A stretch of 64,000 bases of DNA, taken from Eukaryota sp. TZLM1-RC. Its lineage: Eukaryota; Metamonada: BaSk clade. Location of the stretch: the NCBI GenBank assembly GCA_040285825.1, contig JAUPSS010000001.1:3348001-3412000 (forward strand), in the 5' to 3' direction. Within the stretch, counting starts at the first letter, position 1. Each line of letters opens with the position of its first letter. A program made the position numbers and the translations under genes. The notes below the pieces were generated by a model that saw nothing but the letters and a program-made list of their open reading frames with translations, made no database searches and was not told where the DNA came from. Of this stretch, positions 33,345-42,166 are shown in pieces.

Positions 33345-34493
33345 AATTTGTAGATCTTGTTAATTTATTGAATTTGCACACTTGATTAAATTAAATCATA
33401 ACTAATGGGACGACTATCATTAAACCAAGATTTCCTCTACAAAATCTTGATTTGCTTGCTGTCTAGCTAAAGCTTCTCTAATTCGATTGAAAAACCGCGG
33501 TAATCTATTAATAATGGCAAATTGAATCCGTGAACGCCATAAAAAAATATCAAATCTTTTCATTGTTTTTTCTTTCACCATTTTTTGGAATTCATCCAAA
33601 AAAGTTTCTGCTTCAACTGATAATCTTCCATTTATCGAAAATGGAAAAGCAATAAAAACCAGCTGTGTATTTCTATCGATATTTGCATCTTCAATTTCTT
33701 TATCATATTTTCTATGCTTTTCTTTTGCTTTAAAATCCAGAGCAGCCACAGGATTAAGTTTTCTTCTGTGAATCAAAGTATCGTTTGCAACATTACATGA
33801 GACAAAGTCAACAATAGCTTCAGAATTATCAATCCAATCACAGTATACATCACCTCTATCATCAGAACCAAAATTATTCAGAGAAAGTGTTTCTTTCAGC
33901 AGGGGCTCTTTGATACACGATATCCTTGCAGTTTGTGCCATATTGAAAACAGTGTCTCTAACAGCATCATGTAATGAAGAACGATAAGTTATCAATTTAG
34001 AGCAATTTAGAGCATGGCGCAAAGTGAGTTGAGGTGAATTCGAACAAATACATTTTTCTTTTGATAATAATTGGTTAATGGGGATGTTCAAATATAATCT
34101 CATTTTTGTTACAAATGCTTCATTAGTAGCACACAATCCAAATCTTCGTGGTACAATGGTTACAAAAAGTGAAGAATCTGACACCTTGTTTTCACAAACA
34201 CCCTTTTCCAATAACAATGAGTGAAGATCTTGATTTAAAACAGCCGAGCTGCAAATATTATTATAAAGATCATACATTCCAGTCAATCTTTTCTGTAATG
34301 TTCGAAGAGTGTACTTCAAATTTAAAACATTTTTTTCTGGAATATTGCCATTGAATGATTGGGGAAAACATCGACCCCATTTTTCTACATCAATTCTTGA
34401 AATTTCTTCATTTAATGCAAAAACAGTGGAACTTTGCGTTGTCATCAATAAATCTTCCCAATCTGCAAATCTTTCGGTAATTTGTAGATCTTG
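33345..34493 (-). mobile_element. L-D LINE copy inserted in L-B with 15-bp target-site duplication
   Basis: AATTTGTAGATCTTG is present at 33345-33359 and 34479-34493. The 1119 bp between are a 5'-truncated L-D copy on the minus strand, beginning at ...ERFADWEDLLMTTQSS and ending with the standard L-D tail (CCATTAGTTATGA...TTCAATAAATTAA). Removing the insert plus one duplication joins the L-B frame perfectly (LAIQDLQIDKHLAFSVL...). Insert plus duplication is 1134 bp, a multiple of three. Confidence 0.93.
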
Positions 34494-36152
34494 AATAGCC
34501 AAAAGTTGCTCTTCGATTTTTTCCAAAATACCTGACAAAATCGATTTAACTTTTTCACTATTTCCAAAATAAGATCCAAGAAACCGAATAGCATCTTCCT
34601 CGTAATCAACGTATTTGATAAAAGTTTCATTAAATGCCACCTCCGCATGCTGATTACCAATAATGAAACACTTGGGCAATTTAATGTCTAACCCTATTTG
34701 TATGGCCAGAAAAACAAAATGTTGTAAACCGTGTTGTAAAAGAGACAGAGGGCCAATAAGTGATAAATCATCTGCATAAGCACATATATGAATGTCAGGA
34801 AAATCCGACTTAAATTTTACCAAAACTGATTGCAGTGCTGAGCAAAAGAAAAATGGACCCAATGGATCCCCTTGTTTGACCCCTCTTGACGAAACAATAT
34901 TCTCAGAATGACAAATTAAGTTAGAGGGTGATCCATACATCAATTTAAAATACGGCAAAAGTGGAGGATAGTGTAGTTCAAGTTCATGCAAAATACTGGA
35001 GCGAAAAACGGAGTTGAAAGCATTTTTAAAATCAATGTTCAATAAATAATTTTCGCCTTTTTTATTGAAAAGTAAATCTGTACACAACGCAGCACATGTT
35101 GTGCCATCAGGAATTCCGATAGCAAACTGATAAGGACGAAAAAAATTAATTGCGGATGACTTAACTCTTTTAGAAGAAATAATTGCTAATAATCTCGTTA
35201 TGGACTCACCAACAGCAATAGGTCTGACACCACCTCCAGGCTTATGTAAAGCAACTAAACGAGATGCCATTAACGCCTGTGGTAACTTGACACGTCCCAT
35301 GATGACACTATTAAAAAAGAAAACTAAATCATCCACGATTTCTGGACATATGTTGACTGCGGACTTCAAATGATCATAACTAAGTCCAGAAGGCCCAGCA
35401 GAACGACCAGACGGAAGTCCTTTAATAGCTACACTAACTTCATCACAAGTGATAGGATTAGCAGTGAAGAAATCACGTTCATTATCAGAGACTATGTGAT
35501 TTATGGTGAAGTCTTCATGTGGATGAAGAGAATTTAAAGAATCCAATGTTTCATCATTGGAGGCAGCAGGAGAAGAACCAGCCAATAATTTAAGTGCTGA
35601 AGAGTATTGTGAACGAAGAATCAAAGACTCAAAGCGCTTTTTGACATTTTTAGATTGTGGAACCGACTTCTTATATTTAGATTTCTTGTGTGAAGACATA
35701 GCCTTAGAAAGAAAAAATTTCCAAAAAATCGAAGGATTCCAAATGCCCTTTCGAAGAGAGAAGGTTAAAGATCGAATAACTGTTGCAAGAGAAGACGAAT
35801 GAGCAGGAGAAACGAATTGAGGGATTGCAAATGGAGGTCTACAAGGATCAATTGGCGTGCAAGAATCACAAACCAAAAGAGGTCGACCCGAAACATTGAA
35901 TCCAGAAACTGGAGAACAACAGAACAAACATGATTTTGTATTACTACTGACTGAAGACGAATGAAGTATCTGTGGAGGCTCAATAGACTCAATAGGTGAA
36001 GATAATGATGCCAATACAGCTTCATCTGACAAAACTTTTCGCCGAGAACATGTTGTTTTTGTGTGACCAACAGTTTTGCACAAAGAACAGGTAGTCACAG
36101 AATTCTTAGGGCGTCCTCTAGAAGGTTTTGAAGTAACTGACTTCGGAGGCAT
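33420..36152 (-). CDS. Chimeric ORF: L-B N-terminal zinc/RT fused in frame to L-D C-terminal domain
   Basis: A single open frame of 910 codons from ATG 36152. Upstream codons to 36206 lack ATG. The first ~553 residues are the L-B zinc motifs and reverse transcriptase (catalytic YADD). At ...LQIT|ERFADWED the frame passes from L-B into the inserted L-D copy and keeps going through its zinc motif (CICSNSPQLTLRHALNC, RSSLHDAVRD), the endonuclease-like block DDRGDVYCDWIDNSEAIVDFVSC and the authentic L-D C-terminus. The fusion therefore contains one full set of domains from two different LINE families with no stop. Whether it is expressed is unknown. The fusion arose by insertion, as the 15-bp duplication shows. 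Confidence 0.8.
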   Translation of the reverse strand: MPPKSVTSKPSRGRPKNSVTTCSLCKTVGHTKTTCSRRKVLSDEAVLASLSSPIESIEPPQILHSSSVSSNTKSCLFCCSPVSGFNVSGRPLLVCDSCTPIDPCRPPFAIPQFVSPAHSSSLATVIRSLTFSLRKGIWNPSIFWKFFLSKAMSSHKKSKYKKSVPQSKNVKKRFESLILRSQYSSALKLLAGSSPAASNDETLDSLNSLHPHEDFTINHIVSDNERDFFTANPITCDEVSVAIKGLPSGRSAGPSGLSYDHLKSAVNICPEIVDDLVFFFNSVIMGRVKLPQALMASRLVALHKPGGGVRPIAVGESITRLLAIISSKRVKSSAINFFRPYQFAIGIPDGTTCAALCTDLLFNKKGENYLLNIDFKNAFNSVFRSSILHELELHYPPLLPYFKLMYGSPSNLICHSENIVSSRGVKQGDPLGPFFFCSALQSVLVKFKSDFPDIHICAYADDLSLIGPLSLLQHGLQHFVFLAIQIGLDIKLPKCFIIGNQHAEVAFNETFIKYVDYEEDAIRFLGSYFGNSEKVKSILSGILEKIEEQLLAIQDLQITERFADWEDLLMTTQSSTVFALNEEISRIDVEKWGRCFPQSFNGNIPEKNVLNLKYTLRTLQKRLTGMYDLYNNICSSAVLNQDLHSLLLEKGVCENKVSDSSLFVTIVPRRFGLCATNEAFVTKMRLYLNIPINQLLSKEKCICSNSPQLTLRHALNCSKLITYRSSLHDAVRDTVFNMAQTARISCIKEPLLKETLSLNNFGSDDRGDVYCDWIDNSEAIVDFVSCNVANDTLIHRRKLNPVAALDFKAKEKHRKYDKEIEDANIDRNTQLVFIAFPFSINGRLSVEAETFLDEFQKMVKEKTMKRFDIFLWRSRIQFAIINRLPRFFNRIREALARQQANQDFVEEILV

Positions 36153-36210
36153 AGATAAGCATGGAGGGAGAAAAAAAACATTTTTATTTTGCCAAAAGGT
36201 TGTCAAATAT

Positions 36211-37100
36211 TCTTCCAGTTTGGTTTGGCGAGGTAAAGAGATGTTGATGGAACCCCGTCAGTCATTGCCTAAATTCTCGTTGTTGAGTGAACGAGTTTAC
36301 GTGTTGTTGGATATACTTGTTGGGACGACTTCTGTACGTGGATACTGATGATCGTTTCGCATGTAGGTTATTCAAAAAGTCCGCGTCGAACCAGGGTGAT
36401 ACAGGTTCGAACTTGTCCGGTTAAGAACTATCTTCTCGCTCCATGAATTCTCTAAAATATGTGGGAGCTGTTTTCGTCAGCTCTGTATAATTGTGAATCT
36501 CTGATTCGAATCTGGGATTGAACTACGCAGGCATTTCAGAAAGTAGGATATCTTCTAAAGCGGTCCTATTTGTTTGTTCGATGGAAGGTTTTCTGATTAT
36601 CCTTCTATACTGGTGTAAAAGAGAGCCCTTCCAATCCATTGTGTCTTTGATTGGAACGGCCATAATTTTCTTTATCCGTTTATCCATACCGAAGAGACTG
36701 GGACGGCGCTCTGCGTTACGTCCGACAGTCTCTCTACTCAAATTGTAAGCTCGTTTCTTTTGTTTAGGGCGATTGCTAATACCCGTTGGGTATCCCTAAC
36801 GAAACTGGAAACCAACGTTTCTGCCCCTCTTGAGAACCGAGCTCCATAGAGGAGGAAGCTGCTCGAATAAACGGAAGTCTGTTGATTGAAGGTAAGCTTC
36901 CGCGTCCTTTCATAGAAGATTATAGAACCCTTCATTCGAATCGTCCTCCCCTTCCATATTGTCTAGTTGAGTTTGATGTTCATCGTACTCTCCCAGTAAA
37001 GGAAGACGTGGTTAAGGTGGGATTTTTATCCGTTACCTATCTAACCGGTTCTACATTTGGGAGAGGAGAGGGAGCCGGACCTGTTCTCATTTAGTGCAAT
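36211..37100. other. Compositionally foreign segment between two LINEs
   Basis: From about 36300 to 37095 the sequence is visibly less AT-rich than all neighbours, has no LINE similarity and no duplicate in the window, and holds only short overlapping ORFs (the longest are 36518-36748 plus and 36882-37094 plus, the latter ending GRGEGAGPVLI). It joins L-B 5' sequence on one side and, on the other, an L-A copy that has lost its 3' third. Its general look recalls plant-type mitochondrial intergenic DNA, but I cannot verify this. It could be an organellar insert, horizontally acquired filler DNA, or an assembly join. Confidence 0.45.
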
Positions 37101-39030
37101 TTAATTAACAGCAACATCAAGGTCATACAAATATTTGGAAACTGATGGATTAAGCAAATGACTATTTTCAGGGAGACGATTGAGCAATTCAAAAATAAAA
37201 TTTTTGCCACCACCAACAAAAGATGCTTGACAAAGAACTGAAGATTTAGTTAAGTCAACACCACCAAATTGTGAAGATGAGAACAAGTGGGCTCGAATTA
37301 ATTCAAAATTCGCTTTTAAAAGGGAAGCAAAGAAACTTGCACGAAGATGATTAAATGATCAGCAAAAATTGATAGACAAAGATGGTGCTGTCGACCTTAA
37401 TAAGTGAGTACTTTTTTCGGAGTAACCAAGTTTTAAAATAAAAAATTGATATGTTTCTCTATTTCTAATTCAGAAATTAATTAAAGCTCATTACCAAATT
37501 TTTCAGCTATTGCATTAAGATTTTGAGTTATTTCATCAACATTTTACAAGAGCCTAAAAAACGAAAAGCTTCTTAAGAATAATTGGTAAAAGGAATTTTA
37601 CAATTATTAATTTCACACTCTTTGAATTCATTACCAATTAATATACATTTTCGGGGATTCAAGTGAAGTTTTATATTTTCATATTGTGAAGCAATTTCAA
37701 TTGAAGCTTTTTGGACTACATTAAAAGAACCGATAAGGGAAATGTGATCCATGTAACCTACAATTTTTAGAGAAGGGTATTTTTCATTAATTGCTTTCAA
37801 ATATTTCTATATTGCAATACAAAATAGTAATGGGCCCTAAGAATTCCCTTGCTTTACATTAGATGAAGACTTTAAAGAAGATACATCATACACCAATTCA
37901 CTGGATTTACCGCAGAACAAGTAGAAATAACTTGATAGTTCAGGGAAATGTTTTTCAATTACTTCGTAAATTGGTTTTCTTTTTACACTGTTGAAAGTAT
38001 TGCTGAAATCTAAATTGAAAATAATGTTGTTTCCTTTGGAGTTAAAAAACAAGTCAAATGTTAGAGCAGCAACTGAAGCTCCATCAATCGTTTGAATACC
38101 AAATTGCAATGGCGACAAAAATTTACCAGCCTTTTTTCACAATTCTATGAAAAATAATTGAGGCAAACAAACGAGATAGAGATTCACCTACAGCAATTGG
38201 ACGAATTCCTGAAGGCTTAGAATCACTACCAGGTTTTACTAAAGCAATAAGACGTGCAGCAGTAAGCTCAGAAGGAGGAACAACATTCAATGAAACCAAT
38301 TGTTGAAAATAAAAAGCTAAATCATCTGCAATTTCAGGTGTCTTATTGCAGGCGGTTTTTAAAACATCAAACGAAATTCCTAATGGTCCAGCAGCTTTAC
38401 CATTTGGTAACTTTTTAATTAAAGCAAGAACTTCAGAAGAATTAATTGGATTATTAGTCCGAAACTTACATATTATGGGTTTTGGACAAACAAAATTTTC
38501 TTCAGGATGGAGCTTCTTTATTTTTTCAACTGTTTCAAGAGTTGGTTTAGCAATAGAGGAAAATAATGACTGAACTGCGGCACCATACTTTCCTCGAAGA
38601 CATAGGTTTTTTAGTTGTTTAACTTTTTGCATCGGATTTTGTTTAAAAACAGCATTTTTGTTGACAAAAGATTTCCTTTTTGCAAACAATTTCCAAAAGC
38701 TACTTATGTCCCATTCATTCTTTTTCAACTTTCTTGGAAATGAACGAAGTTGAATAGACAATGGGATTGAAGAAGCAGGACTGACTTCAACAGGAATCTT
38801 GACTGGGGGTCTTAGAGTATCTTGTGCTATACAGGATCGACAAAAAAGCAATGGTCTACCGTGATTGACTTCATTAATGGATTTCTAGCAAAAAGGACGT
38901 TTTTACATTAAAATTTGGATCATCATGACTTGAAATGAAATTTTCACGATTATCAGACAAGTACAAATTTTCAGACAGGGATACTTCAAAACTTCTTGTA
39001 TTTTGCTTAAATTTCGGCATTTTTGGACTC
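37101..39030 (-). mobile_element. L-A family LINE, 5' two-thirds, broken
   Basis: The minus strand from about 39025 (a frame beginning MPKFKQNTRSFEVSL) shows the N-terminal region, then NHGRPLLFCRSC (second half of a zinc motif equivalent to GRPLLVCDSC in L-B), RSFPRKLKKNEWDISSFWKLF, KLPNGKAAGPLGISFDVLK, PSGIRPIAVGESLSRLF, LDFSNTFNSVKR, GYMDHISLIG (catalytic D changed to H) and QFGGVDLTKSSVLCQASFVGG. It stops at 37101, losing the zinc/endonuclease domain. This is unusual because LINE copies here are otherwise truncated at the 5' side. At least four frame breaks are present. Confidence 0.82.
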
Positions 39031-39071
39031 ATGAGAACAACTGTTGAGCTTTAAATTATGCCGAATGCGTG

Positions 39072-39145
39072 TCCCGCGTGGCGCAATCGGTTAACGCATT
39101 CGACTCTTAATCGAAGGATTGTGGGTTCAAGTCCCACCGCGGGAG
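39072..39145 (+). tRNA. tRNA-Lys (CTT)
   Basis: The seven-pair acceptor TCCCGCG/CGCGGGA has discriminator G. The D arm is GCGCAATCGGTTAACGC, the anticodon stem TTCGA/TCGAA with loop CTCTTAA (anticodon CTT, Lys), and the T arm GTGGG TTCAAGT CCCAC. All stems pair fully. The first base is T, and the body (GTGGCGCAAT) looks more like some tRNA-Arg genes than a typical tRNA-Lys, but the anticodon is unambiguous. A T5 run at 39150-39154 serves as Pol III terminator. Confidence 0.9.
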
Positions 39146-39575
39146 TGCATTTTTACATTATGATGATTCCTAAAGTTTTAAGCGAATATACATTTGGCGC
39201 TGTTTTCTGATCGCCCAATATTGATTTTGGAATCAGGGGTCAGAGTAATTACGAAAAAGCTGGGTGCCTACTAATTGAGACGATTGTTTTCTGATCGTTC
39301 AAATCACCAAACATTTTTGGTGCCGAATATTTCAGGAAATACGGTAGTGTTAATTATTGAGTCAGTACAATAGTTAAAACTCTTTGTATTGTGTAATGCC
39401 CAACATTATTATTATATGGATGTAAAAATCTGTTGGTTGGAATATAACACTTTCGAGAGAAATCTTCCCATTGCAGTAAATCAAACATCGTGAAACAAAT
39501 GACCATTTTCATATAACACGTATTATAGAATATAAATTAGAACATAAAAATCCATATTGTCACATACACAAAAAC
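39146..39575. other. tRNA 3' flank and intergenic region
   Basis: It starts with the T5 terminator. The rest is AT-rich and contains a partial duplication (CTGATCG.CCAA/CTGATCGTTCAA around 39208 and 39293). No gene seen. It ends in the 3' flank of the minus-strand gene at 39576. Confidence 0.4.
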
Positions 39576-40382
39576 TTACAAATAAAAATCAACAAAAACA
39601 TAAACCAAGTCACTCCTAAATGTAGTGACTGAAAACTGCTGCTCTTCCTTGCCGCTACAATTACCCCCAACCCACCCTCTCTCATGCCCAAACTCAGCCC
39701 AATGATACCCTCCATTATTATCCTTGAACATCAACTCAAAGGAGAAGGTGTCCCACGTCGTAGCCGAGTAGAAGAGTTCAAAGTGTCCACGAACATTTCT
39801 TGGAAAGATGTGTTCAGGAATTCCCTTTGACTTGGACTGCTGTAACTGGCCATTACCATAGAAATTAAACTCGAAACGCAATTCATCGTTGGGGATTGAG
39901 TAGGGCAACGATCGTTGCAGGGAAGTAGCTCTTGACAAAGGTCTTTGTGTCGTCTCATTAGCAAAGATAAAGTCAATTGAATGGCTTGAATATGCAACAT
40001 CCGTACCTAGTAAGCTATTTATACCGTGTCCAAGTGTTGTTATGTTTCTAACATGACCGACACCAAAAGAATCATCTTTAATTGACACCGAGATGGTAGA
40101 TCGGCTTTGATTAAGCTTAAGTGAATATCGAAGATTTACTGTGAGAGCATGATGATCGATACCAAAAGAGGACTCAACACGAGAATGGTAATGCTCAGGC
40201 ATCTTTGGAGACCAGCTGCCACCTTCTAGAGACTGGCTGTATACATAGAGAGTTGAATCAGCACCGGTGAGATCATAGTATGTGCTGTCATAGTGGCTCT
40301 TGGTTGAAGCAACTGTTATTGCAAGTAGAGAGAGAAGAAACATTTGATGAGTTAACATAACATCGAAGGTTTGGAACTTCAT
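39576..40382 (-). CDS. Putative secreted protein, unknown
   Basis: From ATG 40382 the product is 268 aa. A second ATG at 40358 gives a cleaner signal peptide (MLTHQMFLLSLLAITVAS). The rest is a soluble, Ser/Tyr/His-rich, probably beta-rich domain: SHYDSTYYDLTGADSTLYVYSQSLEGGSW..., ITTLGHGINSLLGTDVAYSS, ELRFEFNFYGNGQLQQ, HFELFYSATTWDTFSFELMF and GYHWAEFGHERGWVGGNCSG. There is no membrane anchor after the signal, so secretion or a compartment lumen is inferred. No family is recognised. It is divergent to the zinc-ribbon gene, with start codons only 35 bp (or 59 bp) apart. Confidence 0.6.
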   Translation of the reverse strand: MKFQTFDVMLTHQMFLLSLLAITVASTKSHYDSTYYDLTGADSTLYVYSQSLEGGSWSPKMPEHYHSRVESSFGIDHHALTVNLRYSLKLNQSRSTISVSIKDDSFGVGHVRNITTLGHGINSLLGTDVAYSSHSIDFIFANETTQRPLSRATSLQRSLPYSIPNDELRFEFNFYGNGQLQQSKSKGIPEHIFPRNVRGHFELFYSATTWDTFSFELMFKDNNGGYHWAEFGHERGWVGGNCSGKEEQQFSVTTFRSDLVYVFVDFYL

Positions 40383-40417
40383 GAAGTTCAAATGGAAGCT
40401 GTTTTTTTCTTCAAGTG

Positions 40418-42019
40418 ATGAAGAAACTGGTTCCCTCACGCAAACAAACTTCCACAACAGCATATTGCAGCTGGTGCTTTGAAAATACGGAACATCATCG
40501 TGTAGAATTTAATGTTCTCCGACGAGCTGCATATTGTTGCTCTAACTGCCAACGGCGTACCCTTCATTGTCGTATTTGTCACCACATGGCACGTGGACAT
40601 TCCAAGATGGGTGTTATTCTTCCTGCTTATGACGATGAGCTTTGTTGTGTACATCAAGGCCTTATCGATTCCTGGGAAGATTCCAACGACACTATTTTAA
40701 ATCTTAACAAAATTGCCTCTTGCTCTCACTGCCGTGAAGAGACAGAGCATATCTTTTTGCGAAAGACCTCCTTAGGTGTTTTAGTTTACCTCTGTTCAAA
40801 TCCCAAGTGCCAGAATACGTCCATTCAGTGTTCAAACAAGGACTGTAATGCCCATGCCAAGGTCAATACCCTTCTCAAGAATCTTTGTATCAAATGTCAC
40901 GATGAAGTACCCTCTTTCGATGAGCATTTCCCCATTTGTGATTTATATTGCTCTCTCTGTCTTTTACACACCTCCCATACAGAGATATCACCTGGTGTTC
41001 ACCGGTGTTCCCTCTGCTGTGGGGTTGGAAAGCGTTGTGGTTCATGTGATTTAGCAACGGGGAGGAAAGCTGGTATGATGACCAAGACGACGTGTGTTGC
41101 CTGCAGAGAGGGTATTGATTGGGAGTCTATCATAGCTGAAATGGATTCTTTGGCTGGTGATAATGAGAATAATGATTTGGGAATTGATGACTGCAGGAGT
41201 ATTTTTGAACAAAAACTTGCCAATTATGCTGAAGATAGTGGTATTGATGGTTTTCATGTCCCTTGTATCATCATGACATCAATGTCGGCTTCTCAAAGAA
41301 TTAAAATGGCCATTTCTTTGGATATTGATTTCTCCAAAGCTTTGGAACTAGAAAGAAGAGGAACACTGCCAAAGGAAATTGCAAACGTGTTATCTGTGTC
41401 TTGTCGTGAGATAATCGAAAGACTACCTTTCACGGGTACTCCTAATTGGTACAAACTAGTTCAGCGATGCTGTATGCTTTTGTTCAACTGTTGTGTCTCT
41501 AAGGCCAAGAATTCTGACCGTGCTTCTGATGAATTATCTGGTGAGGAACTGCAAGCTCTTGAAAATGAATTCCTAACTCGTTTAGCCCGCTTTCAACGTC
41601 ACAAATACTCCACCCAAATGAAGGAAGATATTGAGGAAGGAGTGGATTCTGAATCAATGAAGGTTCTCTCAGACAAACTTGTAGCTGCTGGTTATTCCAC
41701 TACTGCAAGCAGATATCTTACAGATAGTCTTGCTGTGGCAATGAGATTATCTAATGTTTCTTTATCACGAATCAAGTTTAACTCAATGCTGATGATGCTC
41801 AATTCGGCTGGATTGAGATCTGCCACTCCCTTTATGTCAATGTTAGGCAGCAGTGTTTTACCAATATTGGGGTTGATTTCGTTGGTTTCTCTCAGTTGGG
41901 AAATTGTAGATTTGGTATTTGGTTCTGATGTGTCCAAGGCTTTTTCAGCAGTTGTTCAGATTTTAACCCAAAAGATGGTTCTTGTTTTGAACGGTGTGGA
42001 TTTTAATAAATATATGTGA
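40418..42019 (+). CDS. Multi zinc-ribbon protein with C-terminal hydrophobic region, unknown
   Basis: The ATG at 40418 gives 533 aa. The first ~210 residues carry at least three tandem treble-clef/zinc-ribbon units: CSWCFENTEHH...CCSNC...CRICHH, CSHCREETEH...CSNPKC...CSNKDC, and CSLCLLHTSH...CSLCC...CGSCD with CVACREG. The repeat unit C-x2-C-x3-T-x-H...C suggests internal duplication. The middle part is helical (ALELERRGTLPKEIANVLSVSCREIIERL) and the C-terminal ~100 residues are hydrophobic (FMSMLGSSVLPILGLISLVSL), possibly a membrane hairpin. I do not recognise a named family. The zinc ribbons suggest protein or nucleic acid binding at a membrane. It converges with the next gene (147 bp between stops). 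Confidence 0.65.
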   Translation: MKKLVPSRKQTSTTAYCSWCFENTEHHRVEFNVLRRAAYCCSNCQRRTLHCRICHHMARGHSKMGVILPAYDDELCCVHQGLIDSWEDSNDTILNLNKIASCSHCREETEHIFLRKTSLGVLVYLCSNPKCQNTSIQCSNKDCNAHAKVNTLLKNLCIKCHDEVPSFDEHFPICDLYCSLCLLHTSHTEISPGVHRCSLCCGVGKRCGSCDLATGRKAGMMTKTTCVACREGIDWESIIAEMDSLAGDNENNDLGIDDCRSIFEQKLANYAEDSGIDGFHVPCIIMTSMSASQRIKMAISLDIDFSKALELERRGTLPKEIANVLSVSCREIIERLPFTGTPNWYKLVQRCCMLLFNCCVSKAKNSDRASDELSGEELQALENEFLTRLARFQRHKYSTQMKEDIEEGVDSESMKVLSDKLVAAGYSTTASRYLTDSLAVAMRLSNVSLSRIKFNSMLMMLNSAGLRSATPFMSMLGSSVLPILGLISLVSLSWEIVDLVFGSDVSKAFSAVVQILTQKMVLVLNGVDFNKYM

Positions 42020-42166
42020 ATAATTTGCTTGATTAAAAGATAAAAACTTATTTTTTTATTAAAAATCTGCAAGTAACTTCTCATAATGGAAACAGTAACT
42101 TGTTCAAATTATGAAGGAGGTTCTTATACAATGTGCCTAAAGAAATATTTAATAGCAAAAAAACAA

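Larger units (their letters stand above)
31990..36200 (-). mobile_element. L-B family LINE, near full length, with nested L-D copy
   Basis: L-B occupies 36200-34479 and 33359-31990, interrupted by an L-D copy at 33360-34478. Its protein starts at ATG 36152. It has a zinc knuckle CSLCKTVGHTKTTC (CX2CX4HX4C), a second zinc motif CLFC...GRPLLVCDSC, an RT with LDFK-type box (INIDFKNAFNSVF), SRGVKQGDPLGPFFFCSAL and catalytic CAYADDLSLIG. After the insertion it continues with KINHLLRSLSPTISHDF, zinc CICNKKPTANFRHIVSC with YRSVLHNAVRD, and the endonuclease-like SRRGDLIAPFVDSSQVVVDFTTVDP, ending near 32034. Apart from the insertion only one in-frame TGA (33024) breaks the frame. It is the best view of the complete family architecture in the window. 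Confidence 0.88.

Noticed and set aside
36882-37094. 70-aa ORF considered as a gene.
   Set aside because: No domain, no homologue in the window, overlapping antisense ORFs, and it lies in a segment whose origin is doubtful.
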